A stretch of 64,000 bases of DNA, taken from NCBI RefSeq assembly GCF_040054535.1, contig NC_090781.1:8511982-8575981 (forward strand). Direction: 5' to 3'. The position numbers were made by a program, and so were the translations under genes. The stretch comes from Antennarius striatus. Its lineage: Eukaryota > Chordata > Actinopteri > Lophiiformes > Antennariidae. The notes beneath the pieces were generated by a model, which did not search any database, was not told where the DNA came from, and saw only the letters and a list, made by a program, of their open reading frames with translations. Within the stretch, counting starts at the first letter, position 1. Each line of letters begins with the position of its first letter. Below are positions 1 to 15,554 of the stretch, in pieces.

Positions 1-189
1 TTAAAAATCTTTCAAATTTCTTAGAAAAAAATCATCAAAGAATGACCAAACCTAAACCAACTGAAACAAGTTTTTTTTTTAAATAAATAGAGCATAAAAA
101 ATTATCGAATGGTGATAGTTGGAAGTGTCTCTGAAATTGTGACTTTTGAGCAAAAAATACATTAAGAATTTGCTGCTTTACCAAAATTC

Positions 190-490
190 TCTCAGGAATG
201 AGTACATCAGAGGGACAGCACATGTTAGAGGTTTTGGAGATAAAGTCAGAGAGGCCAGACTGAGATGGTTTGACATGTCCAGGAGAGATAGTGAATATAT
301 TGGTAGAAGGATGCTGAGTTTTGAACTGTCAGGCAGGAGGCCTAGAGGAAGACCAGAGATTTATGAATGTAGTGAAAGAGGACATCAAAGTAGTTGGTGT
401 GAGAGAAGAGGATGCAGAAGACAGTGTTAGATGGAGGCAACTAATTCGTTGTGGCGACCCCTGAAGAGAAAAGCCGAAAAGAGATGGCCT
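190..490 (+). mobile_element. LINE fragment (RTE-like), C-terminal tail of ORF2
   Basis: An open stretch reads into the typical tail of fish non-LTR retrotransposon polymerases: a GFGDKVREARLRWF-type block, then RRDSEYIGRRML, then RPRGRP, and the nucleotide sequence continues into a degraded WRQLIRCGDP-like end followed by the stop near 465. Only the last hundred or so codons are present, so the copy is 5'-truncated and dead. RTE-like assignment is from memory of similar fish sequences; another non-LTR clade is possible. A related fragment lies in the opposite orientation near 55395-55495. Confidence 0.7.
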
Positions 491-659
491 GACGATTGTT
501 TTGGTGTTGCTTTTGAGTGTTGGGCAGACAAACATATGCTATCTAAACCTCTTTACACCCATGATTGTTGAAGATAACCAGCTCGAAACGGATGATACCA
601 ATGAGTATTGAGACTTGGTTCCTGCAGCAGCAATGAGGTGTTCTGCTGTCTCATCTTAG

Positions 660-960
660 ACCAGTGGTTCTTAACCTGGGTTCGATCAAACCCTATGGGT
701 TCGGTGAGTCAGTGTCAGGGGTTTGGCGGAGAGGGGGTCAAGAAAAAATACCCAACACATCATGTCGGGTGTTTTTGCCGAGCATACACAAATCAGTGTA
801 CGTTTGACACATCATGTCAATTCGTGATGACACGCCCCCCTTAGCCATCCCTGGCTGGAGGTGACCATGCTACATCGATTAGCCTACCTGTGCTACATGG
901 GATTTTGCGCACTCAGTAGATTTATGCCTATCATGATGGTACATCATCTGATTGATTTAG
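660..960 (+). mobile_element. hAT-like non-autonomous element fragment
   Basis: The stretch starts with CCAGTGGTTCTTAACCTGGG followed by GGTTCGATC and GGGTTCGGTGAGTC. This resembles the end of a widespread fish hAT-type MITE. The matching opposite terminal repeat was not found, so this is an end fragment interrupted by, or adjoining, the LINE that starts near 982. The family assignment is from memory. Confidence 0.5.
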
Positions 961-981
961 GACTACTGTGGACTAGGACTA

Positions 982-1021
982 CCCACCACTACTGTGTCGC
1001 AGACGACACAGTAGTGGTGGG
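982..1021. repeat. 18-bp perfect foldback at LINE 5' end
   Basis: Bases 982-999 are the exact reverse complement of 1004-1021, separated by a 4-base loop (1000-1003). The right arm is the part of the LINE that encodes the ADD core of the reverse transcriptase active site, so the left arm is an inverted copy of LINE coding sequence at the truncation point. Confidence 0.85.
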
Positions 1022-1990
1022 ACACATCCACAACAATGATGAGTCCAAATACAGAGAGGAGGTGGAGCACCTGGTTCACTGGTGGACACAACAACCTCTG
1101 CATCAACGTGGGGAGGACCAAGGAGATGGTGGTGGACTTCAGGAGGAAGAGACACTCCCCTCCCCTCCTGCACAGCTACAGGTACTTGGGGGTTCAACTC
1201 ACTGAGGACCTCATCTGGAGCTGTAACACCTCCTACCTGCTCAGGAAGGCCCACCAGCAGCTGTACTTCCTCAGGAAGCTGAGGCGTGGATTGGGGAGTG
1301 CCGTCCTGAAGGCTTTCTACAGGGGAGCGGTGGAGAGCATCCTCACCACCAGCATCACCGTGTGGCACAGCAGCTGCTCTGCAGCAGACAGGAAAGCTCT
1401 GCAGAGGGTTGTGAAGGCTGCACAGAGGACTGAAGGGGGTGGCCTACCTACCACCACAGAAATCTACACAAGTAGGTGTAGAAGGATGGCCACCTACATC
1501 ATGAGAGACCCCACCCACCCAGCAGTTTTTTCCAACCCCTCCCCTCAGGCAGGAGACTACGGAGCATCCAGAGCAGGACCACCAGGCTGAGGAACAGCTT
1601 CTTCCCGGAGGCTGTTAGACAGCTAAACTCCAGTGGTGCTCTGTAGTCACCCTCACAACGCCCCGAGTGTCACCACAGACACACAGGGATCTGGTGCAAT
1701 ATGGTGCTTCATCAGGTGCAATGGATGGAGCACCTACACACTTACCCACATCCATCTGCTACACTGTAAATAGACTTTGCTGTTCAGACACTTCTCAATT
1801 TACACTTTACAATTCTTAACTTTTCTCTGTTCTCCTATTTATCTTATATTTTTAACCCATCTTTTCTTAACTTATTTTATTTATCTTAATCTTATTTATC
1901 AACCGGGCTTACTGGGACCTTCAGAGACATATTTCGTACTGTCATATGTAAACGTGTGTCAGCATGACAATAAAAAACCTCTGATTCTAA
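1000..1990 (+). mobile_element. LINE, 5'-truncated, L2/CR1-like
   Basis: Translation starting at the ADDTVVVGHI block (reverse transcriptase motif C, YADD-like but reading VADD) continues through NLCINVGRTKEMVVDFRRKR, YLGVQLTEDLIWSCNTS, LYFLRKLRRG, YRGAVESILTTSITVW and MRDPTHP, all hallmarks of fish jockey-superfamily LINEs. At least two frames are needed, so it is broken. A non-coding 3' region ends near 1990 in a CAATAAAAAACCTCTGATTC-type tail typical of such elements. L2 versus CR1/Rex1 was not settled. Confidence 0.8.
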
Positions 1991-2454
1991 TTCATAGTAA
2001 CTATGTTGAGCAAAAAAAGAAAATGGTCGAATACGTGCAACGTGAATTTACATGTACTGTATAACGGAACATGATGGGAGTCAGCGTTCTGCATGATTTG
2101 CAATGTCATGTTTGAGCGATTCTAGTCCCGCACTGGCAAAAATAAAGGAACACTTCCTTAAGCTGCATGGAAAACAAAAGAAACAGACTTTGCTGTGAAA
2201 ATGACATAAGAGTAGCACTACCCAAGGTGAAGCCACACATATCTGAATTGATCTCTCAATAACAGCAGAAGTCACAGATTTGTAAGGAATGTTATTTCAT
2301 GCGAGTTCATGCACCGTCTTGGTTTTGCTCTTTGAAAAAGGTGACATTAATGCACAATTCATTAAATACACCAGTAAAACATACTTGTCTTAAATCTAAA
2401 AAAATTAACCAGTCTTAGACCCTTACCTTTAATAAAGATGATTAACACCCCCCG

Positions 2455-2456
<2 letters not shown>

Positions 2457-2486
<30 letters not shown>
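2457..2486. repeat. (CA)n microsatellite
   Basis: About 15 AC dinucleotides, just downstream of the rrm1 3' end. The preceding stretch 2000-2450 shows no gene. Confidence 0.95.
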
Positions 2487-2506
2487 CTAGATGTGCATCT
2501 ACATAT

Positions 2507-2512
2507 TTTATT
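2507..2512 (-). terminator. rrm1 polyadenylation signal
   Basis: TTTATT on the plus strand reads AATAAA on the minus strand, about 215 bases after the rrm1 stop codon. It is the first canonical signal downstream of the stop and implies a short 3' UTR. Confidence 0.6.
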
Positions 2513-2727
2513 TTCCATTACAAACATAAAATACATTGTGTTCAAGTATTTGCATCATAAGTGAGTTAAAAGCCTTAATGATTTTAATTCTTTATATTGT
2601 ATTAACCTCACCAAGTGCTTCAATCTGCTGAACGATTTTGCTCAAGGATTCCCGGGATGTCATCTCCCAAAGCTTGAATGTCATACATTCTTATGCAGGA
2701 CAGGTCAGCGTTAGGAGGGAGGACTGA

Positions 2728-5700
2728 TTAAGATCCACACATGAGGCAGTCGTCTCGGTTCTGCAGAGAACACACCATGGCAGCAATGTTGCGTTCTTTA
2801 ACCACCTCCTCAGAGGCCTGGACCGGCTCCTGCGACTCCTTCAGCTTCTCTTTGTTCAGAGTGAACTGGATGGGGTTAGCAGCGGGCTTCGTCCTCAGGT
2901 AGTACATCCCAGTCTTCAGACCCTGTGACGAGAAGAAGCGAATTTATGACATTTAAGGATCCATTAGTCGTCTGTTCTCCTTCGTTGTCCCTGCAACATC
3001 ATTCCTCCTGTGTCTCACTTACTTGTTTCCAGCCGTAGAAGTGCATGCTGGTCAGTTTTCCATAGTTGGGCTCTGCGATGTGGATGTTCAGGGACTGGCT
3101 CTGGTCGATGAAGGCTCCACGATCAGCAGCCATCTTGATGACAGTCTTCTGGGAGATTTCCCACACGGTTTTATACAGCTGCTTCAGGTCATCAGGAATC
3201 TCCTCGATATTCTGTTCAAATCAAGTTACGAAACACCAAAAACATAAGAACAACTTTAAGGACTCGCCACTTCACTCTGACTGAAAACAGTCAAATGACA
3301 AATGAAGGTTCATCTTCCTTTGAAAATTCTGTTTCTTTGGTTAATATAAACCATTATAAAGCAGATTTTTTAAATACACTACAGTGAAATTCAACTGTAC
3401 ATATAGAATAAAAAAATGAGCCCCACGGAAACAGGTATAAGAAGTTCAACTCCTGACGGGAGTTGGATGGGTTACCTGAATGGACCCGTTGTGAGCTATC
3501 AGCTGGTTCTTCATGTCCTCGCTCCACAGCCCCCTCTCCGTCAGGTCTTTAAGCAGATGAGGATTGACGATCTGAAACTCTCCAGAGAGGACCCTGCGGG
3601 TGTAGATGTTACTGGTGTAGGCTTCAATAGACTCGTTGTTTCCCAGGATCTGGGCGGTGGAGGCGGTGGGCATTGGAGCCAGCAGCAGGCTGTTCCTCAC
3701 ACCGTGTTTGGCGATCTTCTCCTTCAGCAGCTTCCAGTCCCACAGGTCAGTGGGGGTCTTGTCCCACATGTCATACTGGAGGATTCCCTTGCTGACTGGG
3801 GAGCCTTCGTAGGTCTCGTAGGGGCCGAGTTCAGCTGCCAACTCACAGCTGGCCTCCAGAGAGGCGTAGTAGATGGTCTCAAAGATCTGAGAGTTCAGCA
3901 GCTGAGCCTCGGGGCTCTCAAACGGGTAACGCATGAGGATGAACGCGTCCGCCAAACCTTGGACGCCAATTCCTATTGGTCTGTGACGCTTGTTGGACTT
4001 TTCGGCTTCAGGCACCGGATAGTAATTAATCTCGATGATCTTATTCAAGTTTTTGACAATTACTTTGGTGACGTGTGCAAGTCTTTTGAAGTCATAAGTC
4101 CGCTCTGGGGTGACGTACATGTTGAGCGCGATGGAGGCCAGATTACACACAGCGACCTCATCACTGCTGGTGTATTCGATAATTTCCGTGCACAGGTTGC
4201 TGCTTTTGATGGTGCCGAGATTCTGCTGGTTGCTCTTCCTGTTGCAGGAGTCTTTGTACAGCATGTACGGCGTACCAGTTTCAGTCTGGGACTCGATAAT
4301 GGCGTGCCACAGCAGCTGAGCTTTCACCACCCGCTTGATTCTCCCTTCTTTCTCATACGCAGTGTACAGCTTCTCAAACTCCTCGCCCCAACACTCATCC
4401 AGCCCGGGACACTCATTTGGACACATCAGAGACCAATCCTGGTTGCTCTCCACCCTCTTCATGAACAGGTCAGGGATCCACAAAGCGTAGAAAAGGTCTC
4501 TGGCTCGCTGTTCTTCCTTTCCTGTGTTCTTCTTCAGCTCGAGGAAGTCAAACACATCAAAGTGCCAGGGCTCCAGGTACATGGCAAAGGCTCCGGGTCT
4601 CTTGTTTCCACCTTGGTCGACGTAACGCGCTGTGTTGTTGTACACTCTCAACATCGGGACTAGCCCATTGGAGTTGCCGTTGGTGCCAGCAATGTAGCTC
4701 CCTGTTGATCTGATGCAGCTGACCGCCACGCCGATTCCTCCAGCTGACTTGGAGATAAGAGCACATTGCTTCAGCGTATCATAAATACCATCGATGCTGT
4801 CGTCTTTCATGGCGAGCAGGAAGCAGCTGGACAGCTGTGGCCTGTTGGTTCCTGCGTTGAAGAGAGTAGGGGAGGCGTGGGTGAACCACTTCTCTGACAG
4901 CAGGTTGTAGGTCTCTATGGCTGCCTCGATATCTGTCTGGTGGATACCAACAGATACCCTCATGAGCATATGCTGCGGTCGTTCAGCCACTTTGCCATTG
5001 ATCTTCAACAAGTAGGATCGTTCCAGGGTCTTGAATCCAAAGAAGTTGTAGGAAAAATCGCGGTCATAAATTATGGCTGAGTTAAGTCGGTCTTTGTTCT
5101 GTAAAACGATGTCAAGAGTCTCCTTGGAGATCATGGGAGAATGGCGTTTATTTAAGGGGTTTACATAGTTGTACAGATCATCCATCACTTCACTGAACAC
5201 CTTCTTCGTCTCTTTGTGCAGGTTTGACACAGCGATCCGAGCAGCAAGGATGGCATAGTCAGGGTGCTTGGTTGTGAGAGTAGCGGCAATTTCTGCTGCC
5301 AATGTGTCGAGCTCCACAGTAGTGACACCGTTGTACAAACCTTGGATCACCTTCATGGTGATCTGGGCAGGATCCACAAAGTCAGAGTTAAGGCCGTAGC
5401 ACAGCTTCTGGATACGAGAGGTGATTTTATCGAACATGACACGCTCCTGGCGTCCATCTGTAAATTCAAAAAGTAACCACTCCATCAACTCAATATTCAA
5501 AGACTAAGGTTTCAGCAAAATAAGAAAATCACCAAACTAAATGTTAAACCATCAGATGATGTACCTCACATCAATCACAATGACACCAGCAAGGTTGAAG
5601 CATGAACATTTATAGTTGTCTGTACTTCAGTCTAAAATGTCAATTAAAAACGGAATGCAATCATTTCCGATTCCATCGTCAACTGAAAATCACACAGAAA

Positions 5701-6417
5701 GTTTATTTGGCAACAGGCAACCCCGTTACGACATCACAAGGAAGGACATCCTGTGTAAGTCAGAAATGAGTCCCATTTACTGCCTTATGCTGAATTATTA
5801 TGAACCCCAACATCATTGTATAGGTTGAAATGTGGATTTAAATGACTTTACCTATAATCACTTATTTGGAACATTGTCTTCAGGCTGAAGTTTTTTTTAA
5901 AATTTCTCTTCTGATGATACTTTTTTTTAAACATTCACTGTTCTTGTGTGAAGACAAGATGTAAATAATAATAAAACAAATGTTTTCCGACACACTGTCG
6001 TGACGACGATCCTGATGAACGTCAGGCTTTTGGCGCCAATCACGACAAAGACGTAGGTTAACGCAGACTTCAAGCTAACACTCAGTACAGCGGAATGGAG
6101 AAATCAACACTTATTTTAGTCAATGTTTATTTGTTTTTAACGGGGGGCAAACCAATATGAATCCCTTAAAACGACCTGCTTTTGAGAGACATGTAATTAA
6201 CATAATAAGACAAACCTGCTGCATAGAACTGACCGACGAGGCAAAAACAAAGAAACCTAGCTAACATCAGCCGCTTGTCGATGCTTTAGTCAAAGCCTCC
6301 ATGTCGGACAGAGGAGGTCGTCATTTCATGTAACTTTAGACTACAGAAGTTAACTCGAACACTCCACATTGGCCCGTAATGACACAACGGGAGCTCACCT
6401 CGCTTTATCACATGCAT
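2728..6417 (-). CDS. rrm1: Ribonucleotide reductase large subunit M1
   Basis: Catalytic subunit that reduces ribonucleoside diphosphates to deoxy forms for DNA synthesis and repair, in the cytosol with the RRM2/RRM2B radical subunit. Coding exons, minus strand: 6417-6399, 5457-3476, 3211-3023, 2922-2728; total 2385 bases, 794 aa (human 792). The first exon encodes MHVIKR and splits the Asp codon. Seen: N-terminal ATP-cone with [22 protein letters not shown] with the redox Cys near 218, SNLCTEI with the Asn-Cys-Glu active-site set near 427-431, VAVCNLA with the partner Cys near 444, and the C-terminal shuttle CLMCGS. Splice sites are canonical and phases agree. Odd: 1982 of 2385 coding bases form one exon, whereas mammalian RRM1 has about 19 exons. 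It is head-to-head with qpctl, 1.45 kb between start codons. Confidence 0.97.
6028..6040. promoter_or_regulatory. E2F-type site in rrm1 intron 1
   Basis: The sequence TTTTGGCGCCAAT contains the perfect palindrome TTGGCGCCAA, which fits the E2F consensus TTTSSCGC on both strands and overlaps a CCAAT core. It sits in the first intron, about 360 bases downstream of the rrm1 start codon. Function is inferred from the match and from the known S-phase control of this gene. Confidence 0.45.
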
Positions 6418-6535
6418 GCCGTCAACGTGTGGAGTGACTGGTCTTCAGAGAGAACAGCAGCGGTCCTAGTTTGTCGTCTTTTCTGCGTCTCAACGTGTGT
6501 CCAACAACAACCTCCTCCGACTTCAGGGGACCAGA

Positions 6536-6640
6536 ACGCGCGAATGATTCCTCAGAACACCGCTGATGCTCAATTTGTACAGAAGGAGGTGACTGACGTA
6601 GGGGGTGGGATAGGCAGATGTTTCGACCAATCAGTAGCAA
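6536..6640 (-). promoter_or_regulatory. Probable rrm1 promoter region
   Basis: Just upstream of the rrm1 start lie a GCGCGAA/TTCGCGC E2F-like core near 6538-6545 and a CCAAT box near 6627. An ETS-like ACTTCCTG follows near 6690. The transcription start was not determined; this is inference from motif matches. Confidence 0.35.
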
Positions 6641-6779
6641 GAAAACACGGGACTTCCTTCTTGAGAGCGAATCAAATCTATTTAAATTGTCAACTTCCTG
6701 TTCCGTTCATTTTTTTTTTTTCCGCCCGAACGAAAATATGGCGGGATGGAGAAATGGGGTTGTGAAACAATTTTTGTGT

Positions 6780-7370
6780 AATTGTGACGCAATATTTTCA
6801 ATATGTGTGAATCAATTTGTTTACTCATTTATCTGGACTATGCTAATCATCTATCAATCACATCGATGAGCTGCTGGTTAAATTATATGATACGTGTAAG
6901 GAAAAGGGAAGTTTAGGAAACAAATTTACTTAACTATCGTTTTTGCATGCCCATACATTATTAATAATACCATCGAGGTGAAAGGTCACTGGTCTAATCT
7001 GAACACTTAAAATGTTTAAAATTATATAAGAAGAATAAAAAATTTTTTTAGATGTTTTGTGTACTAATATTTTGATATGTACATGCTTTGTAGAGTTAGA
7101 TGTGATACCCAGTACTCTGTTACATCGATGACAAACAGAAAGAAAATGAGATGAAGAAAAGGATCGTTTAAAATAAATAATAACTTTAATTGAATTTTAA
7201 TCTAATTGAAATGTAGTTACATTTATTTATTTATAATTAAATTTAGAGTTTCTTTAAATTAATTTTGGAAGTTAATTTTAAATTGAATTAAGATTAAATA
7301 ACAATAATTATTATAATTGTTGGGAGCATAAACATAGCTCCTGGGATCATTCGGGCACTCAAACTCCCCC
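6780..7370. other. AT-rich intergenic stretch
   Basis: This stretch is strongly AT-rich, with runs of TTTAAATT-type sequence. No exon-like open frame or family match was seen on either strand. Confidence 0.6.
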
Positions 7371-7410
7371 ATCATGATAAGATGGCAGCTCTTGGAGGAG
7401 ACTTTTATCA

Positions 7411-7413
7411 TTA

Positions 7414-7452
<39 letters not shown>

Positions 7453-7475
7453 TATTATTATTATTTATTATTATT
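7411..7475. repeat. (TTA)n microsatellite
   Basis: About twenty ATT/TTA units with minor interruptions, between rrm1 and qpctl. Confidence 0.95.
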
Positions 7476-7870
7476 TTTTATATTCTATTGACCTCACTGA
7501 ATTCATGCCTTTTTACGACCTGTAGGGGGCAGCATGACCTAGAAAGTTCACCGCTGCGACAAGAAGAAGAAGTCACACATCAGGAAACTGCAAATGTCCC
7601 GATATGAGAGACGTCTTTTAGCCAAAGTTACTGCAACTAAAGACTCATGAAAAGTTTACAGCACGCTGATGTTGTTACGGAGTGGCTCTGTCAGCGGATG
7701 GAAACGGGTTTAGCTGCGGTCAGGTGTGTTTACACGCTAATCTGCGGACGCTGGAGTTAAAAACAATGTGTCGCGTTCGGTTCTGTTCCCGCGTCCCTCC
7801 TCCTCTTCCCGTGAGGGTTCGTCCCCCGCGCCGCTAGGACACGTAGTGTTAGAGTCACAGCATCCGAGTC

Positions 7871-11379
<3,509 letters not shown>

Positions 11380-11801
11380 ACCAAACGCTGATGAACCTTT
11401 GGTGGTCGATGAACGTTTGGTGGTAAAGGTCGACCCAGCGGACATGAAGACTCATTTTTTGACCCCATTCTGAGGCACAACGACTGTTTGTCATACAGAT
11501 AGCATGTGAACGTTACATGATCAGCATGGATTGGACTCAAAAGCACAAAAGAAAAACCTGGTGATCCACGCTGTGTTGTCATTGGCGTTCAGAGACACCA
11601 GTTAACCAGACCAGGTTCCTTTGTTTTTTATGTGAACAATGACCTGGAGATCCCTGCCTGAATACCTGGGAATGTGACACGGAGACAGGGTCTTAATGTT
11701 GCTCTGGGAACAGTTATGAAAGAACAGTCTGGAGAAGTCTGTTGTTTCATTGCTGCTTTTTGCTTTTGTTTCTTTTTCTTTTTTTTCTTCCATTCCTGTG
11801 A

Positions 11802-11807
11802 AATAAA
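11802..11807 (+). terminator. qpctl polyadenylation signal
   Basis: AATAAA about 425 bases after the qpctl stop and followed by a T/GT-rich stretch. The rest of the gap to 12628 shows no gene. Confidence 0.65.
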
Positions 11808-12628
11808 AGCTGTGTCGTTTATTTAATGTGTTGGTGTCACTGAGATGCACTAATGTCTGCTCAGAGGAGAGTTGTTAGGGGAGTTGTGAACGGTGACACT
11901 GGTGAACGTGGTCGTCTGCATCTGTGAATATTTCATTCATTCATTTGGGCGAGGATCGTCTCAGCCATACAAGCTGCTGCTATCGTTGCTACCTGTGCTG
12001 TTCGGCTAAACTGCACATTTTACATCAGTGCAATATTGTTAATCGAGTGAAAATCCAACAAATGTTCATTTACACCATGTGAATGGTGAAATAAAACATC
12101 TGCAATAAAGTCCAAATGGTTTCCAGTCATTCGGTGTCACTGAGATTTTCATGCAAGTTTAGATTTTTTTAAAATGTTGAAATAAATATTGCTCCTTAAA
12201 ATCTGCCTTGAAATACAACATTTAAATACTTCATGAACATATTTTAGCATTTATCTGACACACAAAACCAAACTTGAACTTTTCCTGTTACTGAATAAAT
12301 GAAGTCAGAGGAGCTCTGTAAGTCTGGATGTTGAGTCTCCAGCAGCGTTGGTCTACAAGAAAAAAAAACTTTCAACATTTGTTCAACAAGTACCATAAAA
12401 CTAAAAGACGTTGATTAAATGTAGGGTCACTGATTTCCTGTAGGCTGTGACAATCTCCTCCATGCAGCATGTGTTCTTCACACCACCCATTAAGCCCTCT
12501 TAAAACCTGATGACACGATGAAGAGGTCAACAAAGGAGGAAGAGTGTGGAGGAAGACTGAGACCGTCACACACACAAGCTTCCTGCTCTGCTGTGAAGAT
12601 CATCTGGAAACCGGGCTTTAGCCTAAAT

Positions 12629-13125
12629 CAGGGGTGTCAAACTCATTTTCACTGGAGGCAACATCAGCATAATGGCTGTCCTCCAAGGGCCAGGTGTAAC
12701 TAAGAAATGTAACTGTTACTCAATGTAATGTAAAATAAACGTAACTAATCATTAATGCTAAATAACTTTGAATTTATTACTTATTCGAGTAACAAATATT
12801 ACATTTAAACAGAAAAAATATGTTTGCTTGTTTCTCTGTTATAACAAATCCTTTTGTCAGGTTATGAAACCCACAGAAGTCCATCAATCAAGGATCAGAC
12901 TATCCAAGTGAATAAAGAACAATATCGAAAAAAGTTAGGACATTAACTTTTTCAAAATGTTTTTGTTTAAGAGTTGAAATGGTCCTAATTACTGCATTGT
13001 GGGAAATGTAGTTTATGGTCAAAGCACGCTTTTGACCTATTTTAGACACTCTGACCTCTCGTGGGCCACATAAAATGATGCGGTGGGCCAGATTTGGCCC
13101 TCGGGCCATGAGTTTGACACATGTG
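12629..13125. mobile_element. MITE with terminal inverted repeats (hAT-like)
   Basis: The left end CAGGGGTGTCAAACTCATTT and the right end ATGAGTTTGACACATGTG are inverted copies of each other, with GTGTCAAACTCAT shared. Inside each end are GGGCCAG and GGGCCA runs typical of a common fish element. The 0.5-kb body is AT-rich and non-coding. No clean target duplication was seen, so hAT assignment is tentative. Confidence 0.75.
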
Positions 13126-13479
13126 GTCTGAACTCTTAACACAGAATGTCTGTGTATTGAGACTTTGAGAAATGACAAAGCCTTCGTAAACATATGTTTA
13201 TCATGACTCTGCATAATCACATCACGGGTAACATGAGTGTATCGATGTTTTACAACTCACCATACATCCCTCCTCTTGTTCACTCTCACATTCTCTGCCA
13301 TCATGCCGGCCTTCACCAGTGAGACATGCTGATGGTTGTGGAGTGCAGAAAGTCAAATTTGAATGAAATTTTCCTTTCCAAATCAGAAGCAAAGCGTATG
13401 GTCAGATGGGTTTCGGTCTGTCGATAACTCGTGATGCGTGGAGAGAAGTCAGAGAAGCCAAACCTTTATGTAAATGCAG

Positions 13480-15554
13480 TTTATTTCATTATTATGTAAT
13501 ATAAAAAATAGAATGCATTTGAATATAAAACTGAGAAAACAACAACCTCGGACAAAATCATCCCCACTCACGACTATGAAGAACCCGATGAAAATACATT
13601 ATCTTTGGTTACGTCAGGAGTCAGACACGTCGTCTGTCATTTAGAGTAAAAACGTTTCCCAGGCTACAAACATACAGGCGACAATGTGCAAAAGCCCACA
13701 GGGGCTTTAATGACTACACACTTTGGTAAGAAATGGCTCATACAAAAAAACAAAACAAAACGCTGGATTCTGAATTTTACATAGGACACGTTTCCCTTTA
13801 CCCTAATCTAATTTAAATGCTCAGTAAAGTTTAATCTACCATGTCATTTCATAAACTTCCCAAAAAGCCGCTTAAAAAACTGAATAACTGTAGCATAAGA
13901 TTGTATATGCTCAGAATATATTCCTATTCGCATTTTCCCTCAAGGACTCACCTCGTCTTTCAGTTAAAATGACAAACTGATTGATACATGCTTTAAATAG
14001 ATTAAATGTACAAAAACAACCAACAAACACTTATAAAAAAAACAAAACACAAGACCATTGTTTTAACTAGATGTGATACTGAAGTGTATTGTTGTGTACC
14101 ATGATTGGCCAAAGGTCGACTGCTACCTGTGTTACGACAGTGGAAAAATAACGAGGATGGGCATTTTAAAAATTTTTTTAAATACGATCGTGTTCTCTCA
14201 TTTACTTTGTGGACTGGGAATTCTCAGGCGCCAATTAAGAGGGATAAGGAACCGTCAGGAGAACACGAGTTCAGCCACTGTCATGACAACACGGCAGAGC
14301 GGTGTAAACATTGTGTGAATGAAAGGTGCAAAATATACAAAAAAAAACAACAAAAAACCCCCCACAAAGAACTTGTGGAAGAGCAGACAGACAGTCATAT
14401 GGGTATACAACACACACGCTCCATAAAGTGAATCCAACAATTAGGTTCAGCTCTGTAGGATTTATAGAAATTGCAAAAAAAATCTACAGGTTTATCTTTA
14501 TTTTACATAAAAACAGTACGCTTTAAAATAAGGCACTTATTGTCAACAGTCATTTTGGAAGCATTTGCTGAACTCTATGACCACAAACATTCATGGCGAT
14601 GCACGGCTATGCTTCTGGTTTTCAACGGTGCCCTACAAAGAACTAAATGGGCTTTGCATAGAGTTTTAGTTCCTGTGTTATTTGTACTAATGGAGGGCGG
14701 AATCTACGCACATAAACAGCCAATTCAGTAACTCGCAGTCCTAAAATACTATTTTACAGCCTTTGGAGCCATTTTGTAACAACAGCTGAGGATCACATAA
14801 AATTCAACCGACCCAACTGCGCTCTGTCGCTGAAGACAATCACTGTTGGGAGTACGGGAAGAGGAATAAAACTGAGGCTGTGAACTGTGAAGAACGACAC
14901 CCTGAATCTCAGTTCTGGTCTGGACAGACAGGAAACAGTCTTCTTTCTAGATGCGTGTCTTTCCCAGATCGACTGGTGTGTCGTTACTGTGGCGATCCAC
15001 GGGGAAGTTCTCCTCTCAGAAAAGAAAAAACCCAAACATCTTTTCCAAGTACAGCTAAAAATGGGTTTGCAATCCACAGAACTACAAATAGCAGTGGGAA
15101 TAGGCAAAGCCATAACACATTAAATGAAATATTCCTCTTTTGAAGGAGCTGTAACCGGGCCAAGTACAATAATTCATCCTAGCTGTTCAGTCTGGATCTG
15201 ATAAATCAGGAAAGGCACATACGAATTTCAAGAAAAAAACAAAACTCTGAGATGTTAAACTGTCAGGAAAACCCCAGAGGAGAACAGTTAGATGGAATAA
15301 GCAGGTGAACGTCTCATAGAACCTGCCCATCCATGGGAAACACAGCTGCAGAGAAGGTGTCTGAAAAGTGCCAGCTAAGACCACGACGTCATCACGCCCC
15401 GATGAGACGGCCTCATTATTTCATCTAAACATCATGTCAGAGATATTTAGGTCTCAGGCAACTGCAAATGAGAAACAAACCTCAAAATTCTGCAACTTTG
15501 TGGGGTTTTTTTGTTTTTGGAGACTTGGGGTTGCCAACCAGCAACGTAAACACA
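13480..15554 (-). other. six5 3' untranslated region
   Basis: Between the six5 stop and the first good minus-strand AATAAA (plus-strand TTTATT at 13480-13485) lie about 2.07 kb without coding potential. The continuous AT-moderate sequence with no repeats fits a long 3' UTR. No splice was needed. The stretch 13126-13480 beyond it holds nothing recognised. Confidence 0.55.

Noticed and set aside
3416-4663. 415-codon plus-strand open frame antisense to rrm1
   Set aside because: It lies wholly opposite the conserved rrm1 exon, shows no family motif, and a long shadow frame is expected opposite a 2-kb coding exon.
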